Positions 46,749-60,000 of a stretch of DNA of 60,000 nucleotides are shown here, piece by piece; the first letter of the stretch is position 1; every line of letters begins with the position of its first letter. This stretch comes from Cryptomeria japonica (Eukaryota > Streptophyta > Pinopsida > Cupressales > Cupressaceae): NCBI RefSeq assembly GCF_030272615.1, contig NC_081415.1:624157740-624217739 (forward strand), written 5' to 3'. The translations under genes were made by a program, and so were the position numbers. The notes under the pieces were generated by a model. The model worked only from the letters and a program-made list of their open reading frames with translations, did not search any database and was not told the DNA's origin.

Positions 46749-48927
46749 TGGGCGACAAGGGAGGTGTTGGTGTGTGGGCAGATGTGGGCTGGCAAGATCC
46801 ACCACATGTTCCACAATGGGTTTTTTAGGAAGGGAAATTAGGTGGATATGGCAGTAAAGACTGGTCGGAGAGAGAATGTAAATTTTTTTAGGCCATCCTC
46901 TAGGTATTTTTGGGGCTTTTGGAAGAAACCAGAGGGTTTTGGTTCTGGTCAGTTGATATTGTGGGACTCCACAAACCAGGGTGGTCATCATGGTTTTCAT
47001 AGTCATTTTTGGCAAGGGTTTCATGGTCATTTTCACATATACGACGAAAAGGCTCTTAATCATAGGTTTTTTCAGAACCAGTTTTTGGGTCATCCGGGAA
47101 CAAGGTCTACTGAGATGGGTGATAAAGATTCATTTTCTAAGACTGTCAACTCCTTGAAGGTGGGAGAGAAAGTGGGGATTGGGCTTTTAGGTCCTTCAAA
47201 AAATGCAGAGGAAATATTGTCCAAACAGGCAGATAAGGTTTTATCGGCAGATTCTCTTGAGTTATGTCTGCAGGGGGATAAGGTAAGTGAAAATGTCACT
47301 AGTCCTAATCTAACCACCGGTTCCTCACCTTAGGTTTGGGCTCCTATTCCTTGTTTGGATCTTGTTGGGTCTTATATTGCTAATAAAGAAAGTAGTTTGC
47401 ATTTCAATTTCTATCTCTGGGGTTATTTGGGGTTATCAAAAATGTTCGTCTAAATTGCATCATAAAATGAAAAAACGCTAGCCAAGAATGTGTTATTTTC
47501 AATTATTGTCTTCTAATTCATTCATCATTGTTTTTTATTCTCCTTCGGTTAGGGATGAGGTTCTTAAATCTGAATATCACTATTTTGGGAATAATGTGAT
47601 CTTTGTTTTGGCTTGGAAGCCTTTTTTTGTGCCAGATCGGTCTAAACCTAAAGTTTGTCCAGTATGGTTCGGTTTGCCTAATTTTCCATTTGAATTCATG
47701 GATCCAGAGGTTTTTAAAATGATTGGTGATAAGCTTGGAACTTTTTTAACTTCTAAATCAGATATGGTGGATGGGGTGGTTCTAGTAAAAATTTGTGTTC
47801 TAGTTAGCCCTAATTGTGTTTTCCCTAGGACTTGTAATCTCAAATCTAATGATGGAATTTGGCGGCAACTGATTGATAAGTTGACTAATGATCTCCCTTT
47901 TTGTCCTTTAATTGTGGATGCACCTCTGTTTTTGGATTATAAAATAGGTAAGTCCAATAACCTACAAATAGTTGTAAATCATTCTGCTATGGGCAAGGAT
48001 TATGGTCCTAAAGGTTGTGAAGATATATTGAATTCTATAGCTTTGTCTCATGCTCTCCCAGAGCTTGATGTTTATATGTTAGAACATCCTAGGTCTTCTC
48101 TGAATTTTAATGGTGTGGAATCTTCTATTAAGCATCATAAGGTTAACTCTACAGTGTTTCTAGATAACATCCTAAATATAAAAAATGATAATTTGAGTTT
48201 GGGATTTAGGTCTGAAAATGAAACTTTTAATAAGGGAACTTCCTCGAACATTTTCATGGGCTCTCCAAATGAGGAACATCTGTTGCAACAGATTCAAGAT
48301 TTAGTGAAGGATAAATATAGGAGGGGTAATATTTTACCTTTAGATGAATCAGTCATCATCCCGGATGTTAATGCAGTTCTTCAGGTTAATGAGCTTTTGA
48401 ATGCTCATGATCACGAACTAGATGAGCATGTAACTGAGCGGGTTGTTAACTCTATTGTGTGTGACTTGGGAAATATTATTAAGTCTCTTCCTTTATCTTC
48501 TTCTGAGAATCCATTTGAGGTGTTAGCTTCTAAAGATTTTGAAGAGATTCTAGGAGAGATGGTGTCGCCCAATTCGAGTAAGAAATTACCAATTGTCCAA
48601 TAAAGTATGATTTTGTCATCTCCGGTGGTTTCTCCTAGTAGAGGGAGACCTCCGAAAAATCACAAAACTCAAATGGAGATTGATGCGGGTATTCAAAAAA
48701 CCCTGTCTGTATCTCCTAGTAATAGGCTAGGGAAACATTCTTTTTCTTTGGGTAGACCTAAAAATTTAGGTCTTATTTTTGAAACATTGGCAAAAAGGAC
48801 TAAGAATTTAGCTTCTAGCCCCCCGGTTACTAGGTCGGTGACTATTAAGAGGAATTTGCAGAATTCTTTTAGAGATAGTAAAATTTCTACAACTTTTGGG
48901 AAGAGGGGAGCTTTTGCCTCCCCTTGA
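46749..48927 (+). pseudogene. LINE ORF1 (DUF4283-like), broken
   Basis: An ATG at 46749 opens MGDKGGVGVWADVGWQDPPH, and the reading then shifts frame and stops near 46830. The next frame (46842-47333) is rich in Gly, His and Phe (GHHGFHSHFWQGFHGHFH). A long open frame of 371 codons at 47488-48603 carries the DUF4283-type pattern, with VLAWKPFFVPDR and PVWFGLPNFPFEFMDPEVF (about 47610-47715). A basic tail follows at 48607-48927. DUF4283 is common in ORF1 of plant L1 elements, where the protein binds the element RNA. Breaks near 46830, 47333-47487 and 48604 prevent one continuous protein. Confidence 0.75.
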
Positions 48928-51900
48928 GGACAATCAGGATCATTTCATGGAATGTTAGGGGCTTAAACACCCCTAACAAGAGACACTTAATTAAGTCTTA
49001 GATCGACTTAATTAAGTGATGTTTTTTTGCTTTAGGAAACTAAGTTGTCTTTTGAATCTGCTGATGTGATTTTTTCTTCTTGGAAAAGGTGGAAGTACAT
49101 TTCTGTTTCTTCTTCAGGGGCCTCAAGTGGTTTGGCTCTTTTATGGAATAGTTATAATGTTGACCTACAACTTGTTTCTCTTGATACTAATTGGATGTTG
49201 ACTTTTGTCAAGAGTAAGGTCTCTAGTGTTAAATTTTGGCTTTTTAATATTTATGCCCCTTCAAGTATTGAAGAAAAATGTAAATTGTGGAGAGAGCTTG
49301 GAAGGATCTCCTCCCCCTTGCGATAGGGATCTTTTGTTGTTTTTGGGGGAGATTTTAATGCTATTGCTGATTTAGGCGAGAAGAGTGGAGGTATTCTTCC
49401 TAAAAAAAGGATTATGGATGATTTTGGGACCTTCATGTCTGATTTGGGTATTTTTGATTGTAAAACTCAGAATGATGCTTTTACATCGACAAATATGAGA
49501 ACGTTTTTTTCTCAAATAGCTAAAAGATTAGATGGGTTCTCATTATCTGAAAAATCAGATTGATTCGGATGTTGATTTCTCTTCTTCTATTCTTCCTAAT
49601 CTGGGTTCAGATTACTTTCCAATCTCCTTCTCCATTCTAGAGGACATACCTCTTCACAAGTCACCCTTTAAGTTTGAGCCTATGTGGTTTAGAGATTCCT
49701 CTTTTCTACCTTTATTTAAAAAATGGTGAAAGTCTACTCCTTTTGTCTCAGGTTCTAGAATTTTTAAAATTGTCAAAAAGATCAATTTTTTAAAGTTGAA
49801 TATTCGAGAGTGGAACTTAGTTCATTTAAGAATATCTTTGAAGAAAAGAAGAGAATTTAGGATATGATAGAATGTTTCAATAATCATGTGATTCAAATTG
49901 GGATGGTTCCTAGGGTTTTTGATGAACTAAAGTCTCTTAAGTCTCAGCTTGATGAGATTTTGGCTAGGGAAGAATTTTTTTGAGACAAAAGTCTAGGGAA
50001 TTATGGCTTTCAGATGGGGATAGGAGTACAGAAAAATTTCATTCCTCTACCAAGTTGAAGAGGAGTAGGAATAGGATTGCTTATATTCTGGATCAGCAAG
50101 GTCAATTATTGACCGAGCAGGATGATATTGCTAAGGAGGCTATTAGGTTTTTTAAAACTCTTTTGTCATAAGAAGTAAGAGATGTTAGTAACTTCAATTC
50201 TCATGTCCCTTCTCTGGTAACCATGGAAGATAATAAGATGTTAATGGCACCTTTTTCTCTAGAAGAAGTTAAATAGGCATTTTTTTCTATGAATCTTGAT
50301 AAAGCTCCTAGTCCTAATGGTTACACACCTTTATTTTTTCAGAAAAGTTGCGATTTTGTTGGAAATGATGTTTCATTGGCTCTTGAGGAGGCTAGGTGGA
50401 ATAGGTCTATTTTGAAAGAACTGAATACAACTTTGATTTCTATTATTCCTAAGAAAGAGGATGTAAAGTCTTTTGTTGACTTTAGGCCTATTTCTTTGTG
50501 TAATACCTAATATAAAATATTCCCTAAGGCAATTTTTATAAGGTTAGCGAAGATTCTACCTAAGATTATTTCCTTGGAACAAGGTGGTTTTGTTCTATGG
50601 AGGAAAACTGCAAAAGGAGCAATTGTGGCGCATGAGGTGTTGCATTCTATCTCCTCCCATAAGTCTCCAGCCATGATTATTAAGCTTGATATGATGAAGG
50701 CCTATGACAGAGTAGAATGGCAAGCTTTGTGTAAGATTCTGTTGAGGTTGGGTTTTTCCTATGCTTGGGTAAAATGGATTCTCTCATGTACATCATCTAC
50801 AAGATTTTCAGTAATTCTCAATGGTTCTGCTTGTGGTTTCTTCTCTTATTCTAGAGTTTTGAGGAAAGGAGATCCCCTTTCTCCTTTTTTGTTTATTCTT
50901 CTTGTTGATTCCTTTAGTTGGTCCATCAGGGCTGCTAGATCGGGGGGGTCTTTGGCGAGGTATTAGGATTCTGAATTATCCTCAAATTATTTATCATTGT
51001 CTCTTTGCTGATGATACTCTATTTTTTGGTCATGCCTCTTTGGTAGAGGCTAAGATAATTTTAGAAATAATTTAGGAGTATGCTTCATTTTTCGGTCAAA
51101 AATTAAATATTGATAGTCAAAAACAATTTCCTTAATACTTCACTGCTTGTGTAGAAGAGATTACATTCCTTGTGGGGATTTTAGATTGGTAACCTACCAT
51201 GTATATATCTTTGGATTCCTTTTTTTGTTAAGAAAGATAAGTTTGGTTTTTGGGATAAGGTTATTTCGGTCATTTTGAATTTCTTGGAACCATAAATGGT
51301 TGTCTTTGGCTGGTAAATTGATGTTAATTAAATTTGTTCTCAATTTTGTCCCTATTTATCTAATGTCGGTATTAAAATCACCTAAATTTGTTATTGTAAA
51401 CTTGCAAGATACCCTAAGGTCATTTCTTTGGAATAACAATAAGGATGGAAAAAAGAGGTTGCCTTTGGTTGCCTGGGATAAAATCTGCCTTCCTCAGGAT
51501 TCAAGTGGTACTAGTGTTCATAATTTGGAGAATCAAAATTTAACTTTGGGGGCTAAATTGGTTTGGAAATTATATGAGAGGCCAAACTCTCTGTGGGCTT
51601 AGGTTATGTTTGCTAAATATCTAAATAATGGTCCCAAAGAGAGTATTTTTAAATTTTCTAATTTGCCATCTGGTTCTGTCATTTGGAATTTCTTATGTAA
51701 ATGTAGAGTAGTTATTATTCCTCATCTCTCATGGGTTGTTCATAATGGAAGGAAAGCGAGGTTTTGGGATGAATCTAGGAATGGACATTTCTCCTTGATT
51801 AGCATTAGAGATTGGTCTCCCTTGATTGAACTCCTCACCTCTCTTTGGGGTGTGTTTGTGGTAGACTATTTTAATATTGTTCAGAATGGTCCTCTAAAAT

Positions 51901-53167
51901 TGGCCAAATGGAAGTCGATTGATTTCCTTGATGTAGATCTACACTTGAAAGAAGAGTTTGATATGATTATGAGTGAAAGGTTTGTCACTCTCTCAGATTT
52001 TGAGGATGAACTTATTTGGATTGGGAATGCCTCTGGTAAGTATTTTTTTAAGGATGGCTATATCTCCCTTTTACTTGCTAAATATTGTTCTTATTGGCCT
52101 TATAAGTTGTTTTGGCACTTGGCTTGTTTACCTAAAGCTGGAGCCTTTGCTTGGTTGGCCGTCTAGGATAGAGTTCTAACAAAAATGAGGTTTGATAGAT
52201 TAGCTATTACTTTTGTTTTTCCATGTGTTCAATGTAATAAGAACCTCGAGTCTTCTTCACATCTATTTCTTCATTGTGATTTTACTTATGAGTGTTGGAA
52301 TTGGTTGCTGAGTAAATTGGGCTTATCTTTTGTTATTGGTAAGGATCTTGCTTCTCAATTTTTCTCTTGGCTTTTCATGTTTACTTCATCTTTCTATGCA
52401 TGGCTTTGGGCTATTTCTCCTTCTATTGTCCTCTGGAATATTTGGCTTCAACAAAATAATAGAATTCTCAAAAAAGTGAGTTCTTCTGTATCGAATGTTT
52501 TGCGAAAAATGGATGCCTCTATTTAGGAGGTTGCTTTGTCTTATATTTATAAGAACTTGGGTAACCAATCTTCCTTTTCCCATTGGGATAATAGGGTTAC
52601 TAGGGTTTGGGAAGCCCTCTCGATCTTACCCTTTCACGGTTCAGTCTCCAAGAGTAACAATTCATTTGCGATGCGGTTGTTGGCCAAGTGGAAAGCACCT
52701 CCTTGGGGACACTTCAAACTTAATTTTGATGGTGCCTCCCAGGGAAACCTTGGGAAGGTAGGGGTTGGGATGGCTATTTTTTATCATAATGTGCAACTCA
52801 TCCTTGCTAAATGTCATGATATTGGTTTTAGTACTAATAATTTTGCAGAGTATCAAGCTTTATCCTTTGGTTTGGATATGGAAATCTCTTTAAATATAAA
52901 AGTATAGTGATTGAGGGTGATTCTATGGTTATTATTCAGAGCATCATGAATAATAAATGAAGTTGCTGGAAGTTGCAATATTTGCATGATCATATTTTAC
53001 AAAAGTTAGATTCTTTTGATTCCTGCTTAATATGTCATTGTTATAGGGAAATTAACACAATGGCAGATTTTATGGCTAATCTAGCCATTGATAGCAATGC
53101 TCATTTCCAAATAGTTGATTCTAAAGAAATTCCTTCTAAATTTTGGGAAGGATTTCAAAAAATTTAA
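48925..53167 (+). pseudogene. LINE ORF2 (endonuclease, reverse transcriptase, RNase H), broken
   Basis: The APE-type endonuclease begins IISWNVRGLNTPNKR (48940-48985) and includes FGGDFNAIADL (49342-49374). RT follows, with MNLDKAPSPNGYTPLFF (50289), VDFRPISLCNT (50478-50510), IKLDMMKAYDRVEW (50679-50720), LRKGDPLSPFLF (50861-50896) and the catalytic FADDT at 51004-51018. A frameshift near a run of seven G (50942-50948) separates the last two. A zinc-binding region follows RT (CVQCNKNLESSSHLFLHCDF, about 52224-52283). RNase H is at about 52680-53110 (LNFDGASQGN, FAEYQAL, GDSMVI). Several stops interrupt the frame. ORF2 cuts the target and copies the RNA; the RNase H is typical of some plant L1 lineages. 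Confidence 0.85.
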
Positions 53168-55018
53168 TGCTTTGCATGCCTTCTAGGTGTTTTTTAAGTT
53201 CCTTTTTCTCGCCCTCCTTGATTTGTCAAGCTTATGTTCATGTTCACTATATGGATGACTATTGGTACATGTCATCATATATGATGTCATTCATACAGTG
53301 AGAGTGTGGGTAATCATGATACATTGAAGGGTGACGACATGTGCAATATAAATATTTTTTTCAAGCTTTCAAGGGATATTGGCATGTGTAAGGTTTTATT
53401 ATGTTGTACGGACTTGGGTTATTATTGTTTAATGATGTCTTTGTACTACCTTGAAGTTTTTTTTTGTGTGAGTTTTGGTGATGGCAGGATTGGCATTGTT
53501 CTATGATGTTTGTAATCATTTGTTGGTATTTGTCTTTTCTCCCACTTAGCTTGCATTGATGGCTGTCAGGTTTTAAATGTTGTTATATAGTGTGAAATAT
53601 CACATCGTTGCAGTTTGTAATTTTGATATGATATTTTATCAAAAAAAAATTATTGTCGACATGGTGGTAAGTTGATGGAAGCCATTCATTACCTTTTTCC
53701 ATATGTTTTCACTTCATTTATTTAGATTGTGAAAAGGTTGCATTTTGCTTCACATATTCTATGGTTTTTGGGTGTGTTTGCTTCTGCAAATGTTGAGTAT
53801 CTTGTCTTTTGGTATATATAGAGTGGTTCTCAAATATGGGGTTTTGGAGGAAGAAAATGTGGATAATTATGAAAAGCTTAGTAAGGTTTTTAACCTGTTT
53901 TCTCCTGAGATGGCTTTTCAAATCTGCAAGATTTTGGGGAGTCGTTGGTTGGAAATTTGTCTTAATATTTCTTATTTTGAGTTTTTGTCTCGGTTTGCTA
54001 TAATTTCCTATGATGTTGAATTGGTCTGGCTCCTGGTTTCCATGATCATATTTCCATTATTGTGTAATAGGATATAGTTTTTTCTGCCTTGGATAATTAT
54101 CATTTTGATGTGGGGTCTTTTTAGTATGGTTGTTTTCTTCCTCGCCATGAGCTCTTGGGTAATGGCTGGTATGGTCAATTATTGTTTGAATTAAGAATGG
54201 GGCTGATATATGATACCATGGATGATACACGGGCTTCTATGGAATTTCTTTTGAATTGGGTTCCTGCTCAGTTTGTGGACAAAGTTTGGGTTGTTTTTTA
54301 GGCTTTGCATTCATTACTTTCTTTGAGTTTTTTGTTCTCTGCTCTTGCATGGTTGGAATTCCCTCTAAGGGTTGTTCCTCCTCTGGATGTAGCTTATGAT
54401 CCTCCCATTGAAGGCACTAGCACTTGGTTTTTACATATCTAATTACTATATCTTGGAGTTGTGGTATGTTTTTTGATGCAGATATGGATAATTTTGGTTT
54501 AATTCAGTTTTGACATATTGGATTGTCGTTTCTTTGCTCCCCAATTGGTAAAAGCATATGGGCTCCTTGGTGTCTCTACATGTTCTTCTCAAGGAGATAT
54601 TTTTTGATATCTAGCTCTTCATTTTGTAACCAATTGATGCTCCCCAATTGGTAAAAGCATATGGGCTCCTTGGTGTCTTTGCATGATCTTCTCGAGGAGA
54701 TACTTTTTGATATCCAACTCTTCATTTTGTAACCAGTTGAGCCTTTATTCTAGTAGATATAATCAGGTGATGAACTTTGTATCTAGATATGTCTTATGGG
54801 ACCTCTTTGTATAGTTCAGTTGTATGGGTTTGGGTGGGTTTATGGATCATCTAGATATGTAACAACTATTTTGTAAGGGTAGTTTAGTTTCTAGTTTATA
54901 TTTAAGGCAATAACCAGAGGTTTTCTTGTGGGTTCTTTCCTACCGGTATGCATTTTGAACCCATTGTAAAAATTATTAAATATAATAAAAAAGTTTAGTG
55001 GCTTGCCCACTTTTATTG
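53168..55018 (+). other. LINE 3' part, non-coding
   Basis: About 1.85 kb between RNase H and the poly(A). I see no conserved domain in the short frames (the 110-codon frame at 53745-54077 is Phe/Leu-rich without family features). It contains a 103-bp tandem duplication. It could be a long 3' UTR or a transduced flanking segment. Confidence 0.6.
54536..54741 (+). repeat. 103-bp tandem duplication in the LINE 3' part
   Basis: Units 54536-54638 and 54639-54741 both run from GCTCCCCAATTGGTAAAAGC to CTTCATTTTGTAACCARTTGA, with a few substitutions between them. Confidence 0.85.
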
Positions 55019-55033
55019 AAAAAAAAAAAAAAA

Positions 55034-55051
55034 AACTATTTAAACTTATAT
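55034..55051 (+). repeat. LINE target-site duplication, right copy
   Basis: Exact repeat of 46693-46710. It marks the end of the LINE poly(A) and the return to transposase intron sequence; the next exon begins within about 15 bp. Confidence 0.95.
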
Positions 55052-57542
<2,491 letters not shown>

Positions 57543-58138
57543 ATGACATGATTTAAATGTATGAGTTATGTGATTAGTATATTATCTATTTGATATTTAT
57601 TAATTGATATTTTTTGGTGAAATCTAAATGTTGTGATTATGTGGGAGGACTTGTACTTTGTGATTATCTTTGCATGTATCTTTACATGTCAAGTCATTTA
57701 TACTTTTACATTAGAAATATTTGCATCATGTTGTTTTCCCTACTTAGATATTTATGGAAAATTTAATGGATGAATCCTTTTAATGGTTTGTTATGCAATA
57801 ACTCAATGATTCCTATTATGATGTATGATGCACCTAATACTATTTTGTATCTATACTCTTAATCTAATTCAAGGAGATGATTCTCTTAATCTAATTTGAC
57901 TACCCTCTAGAGGGGGAATCATCCTCATTTTTCTATCCTACTAGGACATATCACCACCTTCTTGCATCGCAAAAGTATTTAATTGAATGAATCCTAATTG
58001 AAGCTCAGATCCCTAGGACATTTTTCTATTCTTTTCAAAAGAATTGAATGAATCCTAATTGAAAGAGATCCCTAATTCATATAATTAACTAAATGTATCT
58101 AAAATAAATTCATCTAATATGAATAGATGAATGTAAGC
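57543..58138. other. No gene recognised
   Basis: AT-rich sequence after the transposase stop. The phrase GAATGAATCCTAATTGAA occurs twice (about 57984 and 58044). No CACTA right terminus is visible. Confidence 0.4.
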
Positions 58139-58279
58139 TAGAGAGAGAGAGAAGAAAAGAGAGAGGGAGAGGAGAGAGAGAGTTGAGAGAGAAATAGAGT
58201 AATAGGAAAAGAGAGAGATGTGAGAGAGAAAGAGAAAGGGAGGACAGGGAGAGAATGGACAAAATATGATGGAGACATC

Positions 58280-58344
<65 letters not shown>
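58139..58344. repeat. Purine-rich tract with (GA)31 microsatellite
   Basis: An imperfect GA/GGA tract (58139-58260) leads, after a short break, into a pure run of 31 GA units at 58283-58344. The Leu/Ser-rich minus-strand frames are artefacts of it. Confidence 0.9.
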
Positions 58345-58347
<3 letters not shown>

Positions 58348-59674
58348 ATAATATTCATAATATCTACAAGTCATAAACAAGTTAGTTTATCAATCACAAT
58401 GTCTATTCAACTAGGTCCTAAAACCCACACATTACTCCAAGAGGGGGGACATGAACTACATGTCACCCAACCCACACTATACTTGGTCCAGTGAACATCT
58501 ACTCTAGTGCATTTATTTGGCACACCCTTGAACAAACTATGAACTAGTCATAGTGAGCATAATGTCAACCTTAACTTTCCTTCTTGATCTCCCCTATTAA
58601 ATTTGAATAGATTTGTCTTCGTGTTTAGCCTTACTTATTTTTCAAACTAAAAGTCTCAAAACAACATAATGGTAGAATGTGGTACAAAATATTGCATCAA
58701 TGTAATAATAGGTTGTGAGAAATAGACCTTTGAAAAATATCATAAATAATGTTTAATATAGATATGTTTAATATCCCATAGGTCAACTTTAATTTTTACA
58801 TATAATTAAATAATATCCCATATAATATCCCATTTAATTGTAATTACCATGCAAAGAAAAATACATGTCTATGTAATTGAAATATCCCATTTATATATAA
58901 TTATAATATCTCATAGGTCAATTTTAATTTCAAAATACTTTACAAAGCAAAAGACTTTGAAAAAATTTATTCCTGCAAACCAAAGAAGAAGACCATTGGC
59001 ACATACAAGAGAGGAGATTTGCAGGGTTAGAGATGGTGGTGAATGAAGACTTCATTTGCATGCATATGAGGAGGAAATATTATAGGGTGAGCATATGTGG
59101 TGAATGAAGAGCCCAACTAGGAGACAATCTAGTTGGATGCATTCTCAAATCCCTAGCCAAGGGTATAGGAGACACTGAAGATAATCATCACTTGGTATTT
59201 TATTTGCATTTTTAGATCTGATTACAAAATTTTGGAGGTTTATTTGCTCTTTTAGATCAAATTGGGTTTTTCATCCAAATTGGGTTTCACTATTAATTAC
59301 TTTGATGACACTATGACCTACAAATATTAGTGGAAATCTCCTCCTCATACCTTTTAGAAGCTTTCTCTTTGTCTTCTTAACTTTATCTCATGCTTTCTTA
59401 TGACTATTAGTACTTGGTTTGTATGATTCTTTAAATATTTTTGCTAAGGCTTCAACATAAATATTTGTGTAATATTTTATAGTTTGCAATGTCTTCCATC
59501 ACTGTCCCATGTAAATCATCTCATATTTTACCTTTAACCTTCCTAACCTACCTTGTAACCTCCAATGATCATTTTTTCCTTGATTTCATTGAAAATTATA
59601 TGCTTATTTCAAGGCTCCCTCATGAAATTGAAGCATTAGTACAACTCCACTAATTGATTGGGCCATTAGATAAT
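58345..59674. other. No gene recognised
   Basis: AT-rich with short unremarkable frames. The words ATATCCCATTTA and ATCCCATAGGTCAA(C/T)TTTAATTT recur around 58770-58930, suggesting a small degenerate repeat. Confidence 0.4.
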
Positions 59675-59866
59675 TCAATAAAATAGTTTTTCAAGAAAAA
59701 ACTCTATATCATCTTCCTTCTTCGGTTCTTCAACATCTAAATTATCTTCAAATGCACAGTCTTCAGTAGTCACCCTTTTGCTTATTTTGGAGGGTAGCTC
59801 AAACCAACCTATCCAACCTCTTGCATCTATGTCTAGGAAATAATTAGCATCAAGTATCTTTTCCAC
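59675..59866 (-). CDS. Short hypothetical ORF, acidic C-terminus
   Basis: A 63-codon frame beginning MEKILDANYFLDIDARGWIG and ending in an acidic segment (NLDVEEPKKEDDIEFF). I do not recognise it. The amino-acid composition is more protein-like than other short frames here, so it may be an exon or the remnant of an element protein. No splice or promoter evidence was found. Confidence 0.2.
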   Translation of the reverse strand: MEKILDANYFLDIDARGWIGWFELPSKISKRVTTEDCAFEDNLDVEEPKKEDDIEFFLEKLFY

Positions 59867-60000
59867 CCGACTTTTCTCTCATCATTCATAGTTTGTGCTC
59901 TTCATTTCTAAGTTGTCTTCTTCTTTTCCTATTATCACAACTATGTTTTAATGCTCTTTTGGTATCATCCAAAATAACTTGCATGTAATGTTCTACAATA

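Larger units (their letters stand above)
46711..55033 (+). mobile_element. LINE (plant L1 type with RNase H), 8.3 kb
   Basis: The element has ORF1, ORF2 (endonuclease, RT, zinc-binding and RNase H regions), a ~1.85-kb 3' part and a terminal A tract at about 55019-55033. Perfect 18-bp duplications flank it. Target-primed reverse transcription gives exactly this structure: poly(A) end, no LTR and a target duplication of variable length. Its length and the presence of ORF1 suggest a full or nearly full copy. It lies in sense orientation inside a transposase intron. Stops and frameshifts make it inactive now. Confidence 0.95.

Noticed and set aside
53745-54077. 110-codon ORF in the LINE 3' region as a third LINE gene
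   Set aside because: Hydrophobic low-complexity composition with no recognisable domain; single-copy evidence only.
58110-58380. Leu/Ser-rich minus-strand ORFs
   Set aside because: They come from the GA microsatellite and carry no other protein feature.
59321-59332. CAAATATTAGTG considered as the right terminus of the CACTA element at 44195
   Set aside because: It resembles the inverted terminal repeat only loosely, has no GGAATTC-type subterminal motifs beside it, and the following GAA does not match the TAT preceding 44195.

Overview
This window is plant nuclear DNA, almost entirely transposable elements nested in one another. The evidence is plant-type Ty1/copia and Ty3/gypsy (chromodomain) LTR retrotransposons, a plant L1-type LINE with an RNase H domain, a CACTA (En/Spm) DNA transposon with a TNP2-type transposase, GT-AG introns, AT-rich background DNA, and primer-binding sites of the TGGTATCAGAGC (initiator methionine tRNA) type. 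The long decayed LTR elements (one has 4.4 kb LTRs) and the absence of any convincing host gene suggest a very large, repeat-rich genome, perhaps a gymnosperm. That lineage is an inference only. There is no prokaryotic operon, CRISPR array, rRNA or tRNA gene that I can see.

Layout. 1-1175: the 5' end of a minus-strand Copia element (open gag frame, PBS, 813-bp LTR). 1176-5117: no gene; it holds a strongly G-depleted tract (3841-4200) and ends in the terminus of a CACTA element. 5118-13555: a plus-strand chromodomain Gypsy element (Gypsy-1), its 5' LTR cut exactly where the CACTA terminus lies, its RT internally deleted, its 3' LTR 2.87 kb. 13556-16458: older Gypsy-like debris with a 0.7-kb tandem duplication, a G-patch-like segment and a zinc-knuckle-like segment. 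16464-23671: a complete but decayed Copia element (Copia-2) with matching 1.37-kb LTRs and a perfect TGTTC target duplication. 23677-25618: more old flank, ending in a probable polypurine tract and the start of a Gypsy LTR. 25619-41393: a short, coding-free LTR element (two ~0.86-kb LTRs around 364 bp) whose 3' LTR was split by a 13.7-kb minus-strand Gypsy element (Gypsy-2, 26104-39795). 41394-44194: continuation of the old LTR and a decayed minus-strand acidic ORF. 44195 to about 57542: a CACTA transposon with a multi-exon TNP2-like transposase pseudogene, one intron of which received an 8.3-kb LINE (46711-55033) flanked by a perfect 18-bp duplication; its last exon ends in 58 consecutive Asp codons. 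57543-60000: no identifiable gene, one long GA microsatellite.

How the parts relate. Nothing here looks like a working multi-gene system. The window is a stack of insertions whose relative order can be read from who interrupts whom. Most premature stops fall where related elements carry Gln, Arg or Trp codons (CAG, CAA, CGA, TGG), the pattern expected from deamination of methylated cytosine in silenced plant repeats. The only sizeable element frame I found without a stop is the 97-codon gag fragment at the left edge. The most informative structures are the LINE-in-intron insertion, the coding-free LTR element with its empty-site copy, the CACTA junction in the Gypsy-1 LTR, and several small palindromes kept in both LTRs of Gypsy-2.
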